NCBI GenBank assembly: GCA_030617525.1
Contig: JAUWVG010000104.1
Coordinates: 1 to 7,402, forward strand
DNA length: 7,402 nt
Direction: 5' to 3'
Source: Candidatus Aminicenantota bacterium
GTDB taxonomy: Bacteria; Acidobacteriota; Aminicenantia; Aminicenantales; Aminicenantaceae
The notes under the pieces are model-generated. The model did not search any database. It was not told the origin of the DNA and saw nothing but the letters and a program-made list of their open reading frames with translations. Of the stretch, positions 1 through 6,435 are shown in pieces. How positions within the stretch are numbered: position 1 is the first letter of the stretch; the number at the start of each line of letters is the position of its first letter. Position numbers and translations under genes: made by a program.

Positions 1-273
1 GGTCTTTATAGTCGGGTATCCCGTGACCATGATAACGATCGTTTCGGGCCTTTCCTGTCTGATGGTTTTGAGGAGGTCCAGCCCGCTGATCCCCGGCGTC
101 ATGAGGTAAGTGATAATCACATCATACCTTTCTTCTTTGTCCTTTTTTAACGCTTCTTCGCCACTCAAGGCCGTATCGATTTCGTAGTCTCCGGAAAGGA
201 TAGCCTGCCGGATGCTTTTTCCGACATTTATTTCATCATCGACAACCAATATTTTTGTTTTTACTTTTGACAT
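1..273 (-). CDS. Response regulator receiver domain, cut by window edge; phospho-acceptor Asp replaced by Tyr
   Basis: This is the N-terminal 91 residues of a CheY-like receiver; the rest lies beyond the left edge, so the output domain is unknown. It has the opening beta strand ILVVDDE with acidic pair D12/D13, the YDVII strand (50-54), the MTPGISGLDLL loop (58-68) and the IVIMVTGYP strand with the conserved switch Thr at 84. Residue 56, where the phosphorylated Asp normally sits (pattern T-D-L-M-x-P-G), is Tyr: the codon is TAC at 106-108, one G-to-T change from GAC. The ATG at 273 is preceded by AAGGAGG with 4 nt spacing. The gene starts 9 nt after the kinase stop at 283, so it is surely co-transcribed with that kinase. 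The family normally receives phosphate from its cognate kinase; this copy may be an atypical receiver, or the base may be an error. The receiver call is secure; its activity is not. Confidence 0.93.
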   Translation of the reverse strand, partial: MSKVKTKILVVDDEINVGKSIRQAILSGDYEIDTALSGEEALKKDKEERYDVIITYLMTPGISGLDLLKTIRQERPETIVIMVTGYPTIKT

Positions 274-282
274 ACTTCCTCC

Positions 283-2373
283 TTAACTGTCTGTTTTTTT
301 TGCGGAAATTGGCAGGCCGACTGTGAATGTCGTTCCCAGGCCCGGTTTGCTCTCTACAGTGATTTTCCCATGGTGTTGATTGATAATACCGTAGCTGACA
401 GCCAGCCCCAGGCCGGTACCGCTTGTTTTTGTGGAAAAAAAGGGATCGAATAGCTTGTTGATTTGTTCTTTGGCGATACCGATACCCGTGTCCGAGAAGT
501 CGATCTCGATGGTTTTTTTATCAGGAGAATATCGGCTGGATAGAGTCAAAGTGCCGCCTGCAGGCATGGCTTCAGAGGCGTTGAGCATGAGGTTCCAGAA
601 GACCTGCTTGATTTTGTTCTGGTCCAACTCAATAGGAGGGAGTGTGTTGTCGAATTTCTTCTCGATCCGGATGTTCTGGAAAGAAGCCTGGTTTTCGAGA
701 AGCTGTAGAGTACGGATGAGAGTGTCGTTGACATTGGTGTACACTTTCTGGGGGGGGCTTTGACGTGAAAACTCGAGCATGCCCCGGACGATCTCGCTGC
801 ACCGGGAAGTTTCTTCGGCAATAAGGCTCAGGTTTTCGTAGAATTTATGCTTTTTTTTCGTTTTTTCCAGCATGAGGTGAGTGTTTATTAAAATAGAGGT
901 TAAGGGATTGTTGATTTCATGGGCGATGCCCGCAGCCATCTTTCCCAAAGACGCCAGTTTTTCTGACTGAATCATGGAATCCTGCACCACCCGCAGTTCT
1001 TGAGTTCGTTCTTCCACTCTTTTTTCCAGAGTTTTTCCCCAGTGGACGAGATTTTCGTTTGCCCTTTTGAGGTTTTTGGTCATCTGGTTGAAGGATTGCG
1101 CCAGTTTTCCCGTTTCATCCTCCAAGGTCACATCGATCCTGTGATCGAGGTTACCCTGGGCAATTATTGTCGTGGCCAGAACCATTTTCTTAAGCGGTTG
1201 GATGATGGTCGACGTGATGAAAAAGAGGATGATGATAAGGATGATGACGCTCAAGATGGCCATGCCGGCAAAGGTGAGCATAACCCTGTTTCTCAGATCG
1301 ATGTACGGTTTTTCGAGCATGCCGACATAGAGAATCCCGATGATTTCACCCGAGATGTTTTTGATCGGTTCATAGGCGGTGATATACCAATCGTTGACCA
1401 CAAAGGCTCTGTCTATCCAGGACTTCCCTTCCTTCAAAACGGCCTGATGGACTTCTTTCGATACGCGTGTTCCGATCGCCCTCTGGCCGCTGGTGTCTTT
1501 GACGTTGGTCGAAATGCGCAGATCGTGCTGGAAAATTGTGGCTGTTCCGGTTTCTCTTCCCTTGTATTTTTCACCCCGGAAGACGATGTCTTTGACATGG
1601 TCGACGATTTCGGGATTTCGGTTGAGAAGAATACCGGCGTAGAGGACCCCAAGGATTTGGCCTGAATCATCGATGAGAGGCGCGGCGGCCTGAAGCATCA
1701 TCCCATTTTCCTCATGGTCTTCCTCTCGAGGACTGGCCATGGGAGTGGGGATGAATTTGAGGTAAGCTCGCTCAGCCAGGCTCTCGCTTTCTTTGAGAAG
1801 TTCTTGTCTCGAGATGATCTGGGTTCCCGAGATGATGTCTCCAGCTAAGGCTCGTGTGACCAGGGGATTGTCGGATGGGTCGTTTCCCTGGATTTCAGGC
1901 TGCGTCGACCGAAAAACAACTTGGCCTTCTGCGTCTGTCAAAGTCAAGATGTCCAGTTCGAAATCTATCCTGACCCGGTCGAGATATCTCTGCAGGATTG
2001 TACGATTGTTTTGTATCAGAGCGTGCTGGAGGGATTCCCGTGTGGAATTTAAGCGAACGATGTTCTTAAGGTGGCTGAGCTTTTCGTTATAAACCATCCA
2101 GGCGGAAGCGAGGTCGTGTCTGACCTTGTCCTGGGCCAGATTGAGAATCGTTCTGTGTTCAAGCCTTGTGCCCAGGGTGAGTGTCAGCAGCCCGCCGAAT
2201 AGGATCACGGTTGAAAAACTCAAGATAAATTTGGCCCGGAGGGGAAGGTTGAGAAATTTGTTAAATGTTTTAATTTTAGCCTCCACAAAAGACGAGTACT
2301 GCAATTTGTATGCCGTTTGGTCACGAATGTGTATGTTGCTGAAAGGAAGATTCTTTTCAGGAATAATCGGCAA
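283..2373 (-). CDS. Membrane sensor histidine kinase, Cache_3-Cache_2 / HAMP / HisKA / HATPase (module B)
   Basis: Sensor kinase. In the numbering from the far-upstream TTG at 2373: TM1 about 48-68, extracytoplasmic double Cache region about 70-360 (Cache_3-Cache_2 type, with GTATIFQHDLRIS and WYITAYEPI blocks), TM2 about 365-390, HAMP about 391-443, a coiled-coil linker, the H box AHEINNP with phospho-accepting His485, N box around N594/N598, G1 box DTGIGI (628-633) and GTGLGL (652-657). All catalytic motifs are intact. Cache domains of this kind bind small organic ligands; the ligand here cannot be told. The start is uncertain: the TTG at 2373 has no Shine-Dalgarno sequence and gives a 33-residue extension absent from the paralogue at 4114-6096. 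An ATT codon at 2274 has GGAGG at 5 nt and would give a matching N-terminus. It is followed at 9 nt by its presumed partner regulator. Confidence 0.95.
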   Translation of the reverse strand: MPIIPEKNLPFSNIHIRDQTAYKLQYSSFVEAKIKTFNKFLNLPLRAKFILSFSTVILFGGLLTLTLGTRLEHRTILNLAQDKVRHDLASAWMVYNEKLSHLKNIVRLNSTRESLQHALIQNNRTILQRYLDRVRIDFELDILTLTDAEGQVVFRSTQPEIQGNDPSDNPLVTRALAGDIISGTQIISRQELLKESESLAERAYLKFIPTPMASPREEDHEENGMMLQAAAPLIDDSGQILGVLYAGILLNRNPEIVDHVKDIVFRGEKYKGRETGTATIFQHDLRISTNVKDTSGQRAIGTRVSKEVHQAVLKEGKSWIDRAFVVNDWYITAYEPIKNISGEIIGILYVGMLEKPYIDLRNRVMLTFAGMAILSVIILIIILFFITSTIIQPLKKMVLATTIIAQGNLDHRIDVTLEDETGKLAQSFNQMTKNLKRANENLVHWGKTLEKRVEERTQELRVVQDSMIQSEKLASLGKMAAGIAHEINNPLTSILINTHLMLEKTKKKHKFYENLSLIAEETSRCSEIVRGMLEFSRQSPPQKVYTNVNDTLIRTLQLLENQASFQNIRIEKKFDNTLPPIELDQNKIKQVFWNLMLNASEAMPAGGTLTLSSRYSPDKKTIEIDFSDTGIGIAKEQINKLFDPFFSTKTSGTGLGLAVSYGIINQHHGKITVESKPGLGTTFTVGLPISAKKTDS
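2272..2284 (-). promoter_or_regulatory. Shine-Dalgarno sequence and possible rare ATT start of the module B kinase
   Basis: On the minus strand GGAGG (2284-2280) is followed by CTAAA and then ATT (2274-2272), in frame with the kinase at residue 34 of the long form. The protein would begin (M)KTFNKFLNLPLRAKF, which aligns with the paralogue's MKLSPLSLRTKL start. The other in-frame candidates upstream (GTG at residue 30, TTG at residues 24 and 1) have no ribosome-binding sequence. AUU starts are rare but known (infC). This is an inference from spacing and homology. Confidence 0.4.
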
Positions 2374-2411
2374 AAAATAAAAAATGGTTATGGATGTAGA
2401 AACTCATTTTA

Positions 2412-2519
2412 GGGGAAATTCTCCACACTTGTGTTGCATTATGACCTATTCGTATTTTTCATTTGACCGGTCTGGACTTATAACCTGTATGATTTCAATA
2501 CGTTAGTTTCTTAACCTGT
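2412..2519. promoter_or_regulatory. Candidate upstream activator sites: palindromes and a direct repeat
   Basis: Several repeats lie upstream of the sigma-54 promoter. They are an imperfect 13-bp palindrome GGGGAAATTCTCC (2412-2424), ACAC-tt-GTGT (2425-2434), a perfect 8-bp palindrome GACCGGTC (2465-2472), and a direct repeat TAACCTGT at 2481-2488 and 2512-2519, 31 bp apart. NtrC-family activators typically bind dyads about 70-150 bp upstream of their promoter; the first three lie in that range. None is proved to be a site, and any could instead serve the divergent kinase gene. Confidence 0.3.
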
Positions 2520-2535
2520 TGGCATTCTTTTTGCA
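2520..2535 (+). promoter_or_regulatory. Sigma-54 (-24/-12) promoter
   Basis: TGGCAT, five bases, then TTGCA gives GG and GC separated by exactly 10 bp, matching the RpoN consensus TGGCAC-N5-TTGCW at all but one position. Transcription would start near 2546 and run into the small membrane-protein gene at 2638, leaving a leader of about 90 nt. The convergent gene next door encodes a sigma-54 activator, the class of protein such a promoter requires. An overlapping sigma-70 reading (TTGGCA, 16 bp, TAAAAT) is possible but weaker. Confidence 0.78.
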
Positions 2536-2582
2536 CTATATAAAATGGGCAGATCTCCATGGGAAACATGTTTGTACCTCGC

Positions 2583-2604
2583 TGGTCTTTGGGGGTTAAA
2601 GCCA
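2583..2604 (+). other. Possible leader stem-loop
   Basis: TGG-t-CTTT pairs with AAAG-CCA around a GGGGGTT loop, giving seven pairs with one bulged T in the predicted leader, about 20 nt upstream of the Shine-Dalgarno sequence. It is modest in strength and there is no T-tract after it, so it is not a terminator. A role in translation control is speculative. Confidence 0.25.
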
Positions 2605-2637
2605 AAAGGGAGATTTGTATTTGAAAGGAGGTTGCCG

Positions 2638-2766
2638 ATGGCAGTCATCTTGACCATTATCACTTGGACCCTCATTATTTTTGTGAGTTATTTGGTTCAG
2701 AGACGAAAAAGGAGACAGGAGGATAGGAATATTGTAATCGATGGGCGATCCCATCAAGCTCGCTAG
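2638..2766 (+). CDS. Small single-span membrane protein (42 aa), sigma-54-driven
   Basis: I do not recognise this as a named family. The 42-residue product has one hydrophobic segment (about residues 2-20, rich in Ile, Leu, Val and Thr), followed at once by a strongly basic stretch (QRRKRRQEDR, 21-30) and a polar tail. By the positive-inside rule this predicts the N-terminus outside and the C-terminus in the cytoplasm. The start is well supported: AAAGGAGG at 2624-2631 lies 6 nt before the ATG. An upstream in-frame ATG at 2545 sits at the predicted transcript start and has no ribosome site, so the 73-codon version is unlikely. A sigma-54 promoter lies at 2520-2535. The stop codon overlaps the stop of the convergent activator gene. 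It is the only plus-strand gene here and the obvious candidate target of the neighbouring two-component system; possible roles are feedback on the kinases or membrane-stress signalling. Function unknown. Confidence 0.7.
   Translation: MAVILTIITWTLIIFVSYLVQRRKRRQEDRNIVIDGRSHQAR
2740..2755. other. Perfect hairpin between convergent gene ends
   Basis: GATGGG and CCCATC form a perfect 6-bp stem around CGAT. It lies within the last codons of the small plus-strand gene and 8 nt beyond the stop of the minus-strand activator gene. No T-run follows on either strand, so it is at best a weak or factor-assisted bidirectional terminator, or an mRNA 3'-end stabiliser for the activator transcript. Confidence 0.35.
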
Positions 2767-4130
2767 AATTGGATATTAAATTTTTTAATTTTAGCGAGAA
2801 GAGTTTTGCGATCGATGTTAAGGATTTTGGCCGTCCGGCTCCTGTTCCCGTTTTGAGCTTTGAGAACCAAACCGATATATTCTCCCTCAATCTCCTCGAG
2901 TTCTTTAAACTTGCCATTGACCGGTCCCATGAAGGAGGCATTTCTTCCAATCCTATGGTAAACCAAGTCTTCCAACCTGATTTTATCTCCCCGTGTCAAT
3001 ACGACCGCCCTTTCTATGGTGTTTTCCAGCTCACGAATATTTCCCGGCCAGTCGTATCCCATCAGGGCTTTTTTTATTTCTGGAGAAATGGCCCTGATGT
3101 TTTTCTTGGCTTTTTTATTGTACTTTTTCAGGAAGTGATCCACCAGCCGGGGAATATCTTTTTTCCTCTCTTTGAGGGAGGGGAGGTGGATAGGAACGAC
3201 ACTTAACCTGTAAAAAAGATCTTCACGGAACGTCCCTTTCTGGACGCAATCTGCCAGGTTTTTATTGGTGGCTGCAATGATGCGGACATCAACCTTGATC
3301 GGCTTAGTACTTCCCACTCTTGTTACTTCCAGTTCCTGGATGACCCTTAAGAGCTTTGCCTGGATGTTAATGCTGATATTGGCGACTTCGTCCAGAAAAA
3401 TCGTTCCCTCATTGGCCACTTCGAACCGGCCGTGTTTGGTTTGATGGGCTCCGGTAAAGGATCCTTTGACATGGCCGAAAAGTTCACTTTCGAACAGCGT
3501 CTCGATTAAGGCGCCGCAGTCGACCACCACAAAAGGGGCCTTTTTTCTCGGACTGTGTTTATGAATTTCCCTGGCGAGGAGGTCCTTCCCTGTGCCGCTC
3601 TCCCCGGTGATCAGCACGGTGCTGTCCGAAGGGCTGACCCGCTTGACGATATCCATAACTTTCTGCATGGCTCGGCTCTCTCCGATTTCCATCTCGAACT
3701 CCAATTTGGCTTCCAGTTCTTGCCGGAGAGAGAGAGTCTCGAAATAGCTTTTCCTCTTTTCCAAGGCTTTGTTTGTGATAAGGCGGAGCTCTTCGGGGCT
3801 GAATGGCTTAGAGAGGTAGTGGAAAGCTCCGAGCTTCATGGCTTCGACGGCGGAATCGATGGAGGCGTATCCCGTGATGATTATGACAGGAGTGGCCGGA
3901 TTTTCTTCTTTGAAAAGGCTCAAAAGCTTTATGCCGTCCAGACCCGGCAGTTTAAGATCGAGGAAGACGAGATGAAAAAACTCCTCTTTAAAGATTTGCA
4001 ACCCTTCATTTCCATCCTTCGCTGTTTTGACCGTGTTGCCTTCTCTTTGGAGAACTTGGCGGCAGGAATCACGAATGGCTTCGTCGTCGTCGATGATCAG
4101 GATTTTGGATTTGTTAAGCATGGTTTTCAT
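2763..4130 (-). CDS. Sigma-54-dependent NtrC-family response regulator (module A)
   Basis: Three-domain enhancer-binding protein of 455 residues, the usual NtrC-class length. Receiver (about 8-122): acidic residues D14-D16, phospho-acceptor D58 in FLDLKLPG, switch Thr86 and Lys108 are all present. AAA+ domain (about 149-380): Walker A GESGTGKD (176-183), sigma-54 contact loop GSFTGA (223-228, a common variant of GAFTGA), Walker B TIFLDE (243-248), arginine-finger region FREDLFYRL (301-309) and WPGNIREL (361-368). A Fis-type helix-turn-helix (about 415-453) ends the protein. When phosphorylated it should oligomerise and use ATP to open sigma-54 promoters; the one at 2520-2535 is the nearest candidate. 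It overlaps the upstream kinase by 17 nt. A second ATG at codon 4 (4119-4121) lies 9 nt after a weak GAG and could be the true start. Specific family member not assignable. Confidence 0.97.
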   Translation of the reverse strand: MKTMLNKSKILIIDDDEAIRDSCRQVLQREGNTVKTAKDGNEGLQIFKEEFFHLVFLDLKLPGLDGIKLLSLFKEENPATPVIIITGYASIDSAVEAMKLGAFHYLSKPFSPEELRLITNKALEKRKSYFETLSLRQELEAKLEFEMEIGESRAMQKVMDIVKRVSPSDSTVLITGESGTGKDLLAREIHKHSPRKKAPFVVVDCGALIETLFESELFGHVKGSFTGAHQTKHGRFEVANEGTIFLDEVANISINIQAKLLRVIQELEVTRVGSTKPIKVDVRIIAATNKNLADCVQKGTFREDLFYRLSVVPIHLPSLKERKKDIPRLVDHFLKKYNKKAKKNIRAISPEIKKALMGYDWPGNIRELENTIERAVVLTRGDKIRLEDLVYHRIGRNASFMGPVNGKFKELEEIEGEYIGLVLKAQNGNRSRTAKILNIDRKTLLAKIKKFNIQF

Positions 4131-6096
4131 CTCTTTTGACAGGAAGCTTAATGATAAATGCCGAACCTTTTCCGACTTCGCTTTGGACGTCTATTTTTCC
4201 TTTGTGTCTCTGAACGATGCCGTAGCTGATGGACAGTCCGAGGCCCGTTCCCTTCCCCACCTCTTTGGTCGAGAAAAAGGGCTCGAAAAGATTCTTCATG
4301 TCTTCCTCTCTGATCCCCTGTCCTGTGTCTCTAATGCTGATTTCGATCTGGTCCTCTGCCTTAATATTTGTCGTTTCCAGGATCAGGGTTCCGTTGCCGT
4401 CCATGGCTTCGGCGGCGTTAAGGATGATGTTGGTGAACAGCTGTTGAAGCTGCGCTCCATCGGCTGTGATTCTTTTCAAATCCGGAAAATACTTCTTTTC
4501 AACTCTGATGTTTTGAAAAAGGGCCTGGCTTTCCATCAGGGAGAGTGAATTGTCCAGGAGTTCGTTGATGTCAATGTTTGACATCTCAGGATTTTTAGGC
4601 CGTGCAAAGTCGAGCAATCCTCTGACGATGTTCTTGCAGCGGGTTGTTTCTCTGATGACTTTTTTCAGATTCTCCGAGGTCTGGCTATTTTTTTCTGCAT
4701 CCTCCAGAATGAGATGGCTGTACATCAGGATACCGCCTAAGGGATTGTTGATTTCGTGGGCCACTCCAGCGGCTAATTGTCCTAAGGAGGCAAGTTTTTC
4801 AGATTGGATGAGGTGGGCCTGCATTTCCTTGATTTCATGCGTACGGTCCTCGACTTTTTTTTCTAGAGTTTTTCCCCAATCCAGGAGTTTCTCGTTAGCG
4901 ATTTGCAGCTCTGACGTCATCTGGTTGAAGGACTTGGCCAGGGAACCGATTTCGTCCTGTGATTTCACATCGAGCTTGTGTGACAGATCACCTCTGGCGA
5001 TTTTCTGTGTTGCATCCACGATTTTCTGAAGGGGGTGGATGATACGATTGATCGAAAAGTAAAGAATGACCAGGAGGAGGACGATAAACAGGGCTGCGAT
5101 GAAAGCGAAGGTTGAAATGACGCGATTGGTTGTTTCAATGTAAGGCCTTTCCAGCATCCCGACATAGAGAATTCCGATGATTTGGCCGGTTATGTTTGTG
5201 ATCGGTTCGTAGGCTGTGATGTACCAGTTATTGACGACAAAGGCCCTGTCAATCCAGGGCTTGCCTTCGATGAGCACAGCCTGGTTGACCTCCGAGGAGA
5301 CGCGGGTTCCGATGGCTCTTTCCCCTTTTTCGTTGCGGACATTGGTGGAAATGCGCAGATCGTGTTGGAATATGGTTGCCGTACCTATCTCTCGTCCTTT
5401 GTACTGTTCATCCTTGTAAACCATCTCTTTGACGCGGTCGACGATTTCGGGATTCCGGTTGATCAGGATTCCTCCGTAGAGAACTCCGAGGATCGTCCCG
5501 TTGTCGTCTATGGAGGATGCGGCTCGCAGCATCATGCCGTCCTCCTCCTTGTTTTCGGGTCGAGGGGTCGCCCTTGGTGTGTCAATAAATTCAATATATG
5601 CATTTTTGACAAGTTCCTGGCTTTCCTTTAAAAGCTCCTCTCGACGGACGATTTGAGGTGCGGCATAGTCACCTTTCTGTAAGGCCTTCTTGATGAGCTC
5701 ATTATTGGATTGGTCGTCTCCCAATACGGAGGGATTTCGTGTCCTGAGGATGACTTTTCCTTTGGGATCGGTCAGTGTTAGAATGTCTAAGCCGTAGCGC
5801 TCTCTCACGCGGCGGAGCCTTTGGAGGAGGATGTCCATCTCTTTATTCTTTAAAAGATCTCGATTGCCCTCCCTTGCGGCATTAAAGCTGATAATTTGCT
5901 GGACGTCTTCGAGCTCATTATTGAAAACCATCCATGCTGAGCTCAAGTCATATTTGACCTTGGCTTGAGCCTCGGTGATGATAGTGTTTTTAACCAGTCG
6001 CGACCCGAAATAGAGAGAGAATACGCCTCCAAAAAAAATGACAAAAATAAAGCTGATGATGAGTTTCGTTCTTAGGGAGAGAGGCGATAATTTCAT
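4114..6096 (-). CDS. Membrane sensor histidine kinase, Cache_3-Cache_2 / HAMP / HisKA / HATPase (module A)
   Basis: 660-residue sensor kinase paralogous to the one at 283-2373 along its whole length. TM1 about 10-31, extracytoplasmic Cache region about 35-320, TM2 about 326-348, HAMP about 348-402, coiled-coil linker, H box AHEINNP with His447, N box with N556/N560, DTGQGI (590-595), FEPFFSTK and GTGLGL (616-621). All motifs for autophosphorylation are present. The Cache_2 half (238-320) matches the paralogue at 69 of 83 positions by hand alignment, so both probably recognise the same or related small ligands; the membrane-distal half differs more. The ATG at 6096 is preceded only by a weak AGG. 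It directly overlaps the sigma-54 activator gene, making that protein its near-certain phospho-transfer partner. The ligand cannot be read from sequence. Confidence 0.97.
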   Translation of the reverse strand: MKLSPLSLRTKLIISFIFVIFFGGVFSLYFGSRLVKNTIITEAQAKVKYDLSSAWMVFNNELEDVQQIISFNAAREGNRDLLKNKEMDILLQRLRRVRERYGLDILTLTDPKGKVILRTRNPSVLGDDQSNNELIKKALQKGDYAAPQIVRREELLKESQELVKNAYIEFIDTPRATPRPENKEEDGMMLRAASSIDDNGTILGVLYGGILINRNPEIVDRVKEMVYKDEQYKGREIGTATIFQHDLRISTNVRNEKGERAIGTRVSSEVNQAVLIEGKPWIDRAFVVNNWYITAYEPITNITGQIIGILYVGMLERPYIETTNRVISTFAFIAALFIVLLLVILYFSINRIIHPLQKIVDATQKIARGDLSHKLDVKSQDEIGSLAKSFNQMTSELQIANEKLLDWGKTLEKKVEDRTHEIKEMQAHLIQSEKLASLGQLAAGVAHEINNPLGGILMYSHLILEDAEKNSQTSENLKKVIRETTRCKNIVRGLLDFARPKNPEMSNIDINELLDNSLSLMESQALFQNIRVEKKYFPDLKRITADGAQLQQLFTNIILNAAEAMDGNGTLILETTNIKAEDQIEISIRDTGQGIREEDMKNLFEPFFSTKEVGKGTGLGLSISYGIVQRHKGKIDVQSEVGKGSAFIIKLPVKRDENHA

Positions 6097-6104
6097 AAAC
6101 CTAG

Positions 6105-6129
6105 TATATAATAAATTAGGAGTATCTCC
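6105..6129 (-). promoter_or_regulatory. AT-rich -10-like element and small palindrome upstream of module A kinase
   Basis: Just upstream of the kinase start the minus strand reads TTATTATATA, a plausible sigma-70 -10 region, preceded by the palindrome GGAG-ata-CTCC (6129-6119). No good -35 hexamer sits at the right distance and no sigma-54 motif is seen, so the promoter call is weak. If real, the leader would be only about 10 nt. Confidence 0.22.
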
Positions 6130-6185
6130 AAAAGAGTTGGTAGAATTTTAAGGATTCTAGGGGTCAAGAGGTCAGGGATTAGAGT

Positions 6186-6216
6186 AAAAAATAAACCCAC
6201 CTACGCTTGGGGGTGT
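6186..6216 (-). terminator. Possible rho-independent terminator ending the ferredoxin cluster
   Basis: On the minus strand a C-rich arm (ACACCCCC) can pair with GGTGGGT across the AAGCGTA region and is followed by TTTATTTTTT. The stem is imperfect: either four clean pairs CACC/GGTG, or a longer form with a mismatch. It lies between the ferredoxin/small-ORF group and the module A kinase, and would separate the two transcripts. Confidence 0.4.
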
Positions 6217-6223
6217 CATATAA

Positions 6224-6327
6224 TCAAATTTTTCTGTACTGTCTTTTCCAGGGGGGCTGTTTTTGAAAGAACCGGTCGGCCAGGGTTTCGCTGAAAGTTT
6301 TATCCTGTGCTAACTGAGTGGCTATAC
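6224..6327 (-). pseudogene. Protein-like segment in the -1 frame after the 37-codon ORF; likely frameshifted 3' end
   Basis: Immediately after the stop of the small ORF at 6322, the -1 frame encodes about 34 residues ending in TGA at 6224-6226: IATQLAQDKTFSETLADRFF, then a Lys/Arg/Pro-rich end. It has the look of a real soluble protein tail, with no start codon (ATG, GTG or TTG) of its own. Joined to the 37-codon ORF it would give one product of about 70 residues. A one-base loss near 6322-6330, a sequencing error or programmed -1 slippage would all explain it. I see no classic slippery heptamer at the junction. Confidence 0.35.
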
Positions 6328-6435
6328 TTCTGCAGGAAATTGTAGTTCTGCATCCGTCTGTAAGATTTGTTCTTGGAGTTCTTTGGGAAATTTTTTGAGG
6401 TCGCTTTTATTATCCATTTGTTTTATGTTCACCAT
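6322..6435 (-). CDS. Short hypothetical ORF (37 codons) coupled to the ferredoxin gene
   Basis: Unrecognised small, charged, soluble-looking product: MVNIKQMDNK, then a DLKKFPKELQEQILQTDAEL helix-like stretch. Its ATG overlaps the ferredoxin stop within ATGGTGA, a layout typical of translational coupling, and GGAAG lies directly before it. A second Met at codon 7 could be the start instead. The frame is open further upstream to 6594, but that part runs inside the ferredoxin gene and is very Lys/Arg-rich, so I discount it. It may be the intact front part of a gene whose rear continues in the -1 frame down to 6224. Confidence 0.4.
   Translation of the reverse strand: MVNIKQMDNKSDLKKFPKELQEQILQTDAELQFPAEV

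Noticed and set aside
1000..1665. Long plus-strand ORF (221 codons) resembling another at 5182-5631
   Set aside because: Both lie exactly antisense to the conserved Cache regions of the two paralogous kinases. Their mutual similarity follows from that paralogy, and neither has a Shine-Dalgarno sequence.
2519..2546. Sigma-70 promoter TTGGCA, 16 bp, TAAAAT
   Set aside because: Weak hexamers compared with the near-perfect sigma-54 motif at the same place; kept only as an alternative reading.
2545..2766. Longer 73-codon version of the small membrane protein
   Set aside because: Its ATG coincides with the predicted transcription start and has no ribosome site, whereas the ATG at 2638 has an excellent one and starts directly at the membrane segment.
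2768..2795. AT-only inverted repeat ATTAAA-ttt-TTTAAT after the small gene, as a terminator
   Set aside because: There are no G-C pairs in the stem, and it encodes the conserved C-terminal Lys/Phe/Asn residues of the activator.
3555..4139. Plus-strand ORF of 194 codons, and a similar one at 2769-3206
   Set aside because: Antisense to the intact sigma-54 activator coding sequence, whose domains and catalytic motifs are unmistakable.
6155..6180. GGTCA direct repeat (GGTCAAGAGGTCA) upstream of the module A kinase
   Set aside because: Only five bases repeated with no flanking similarity; could easily be chance.
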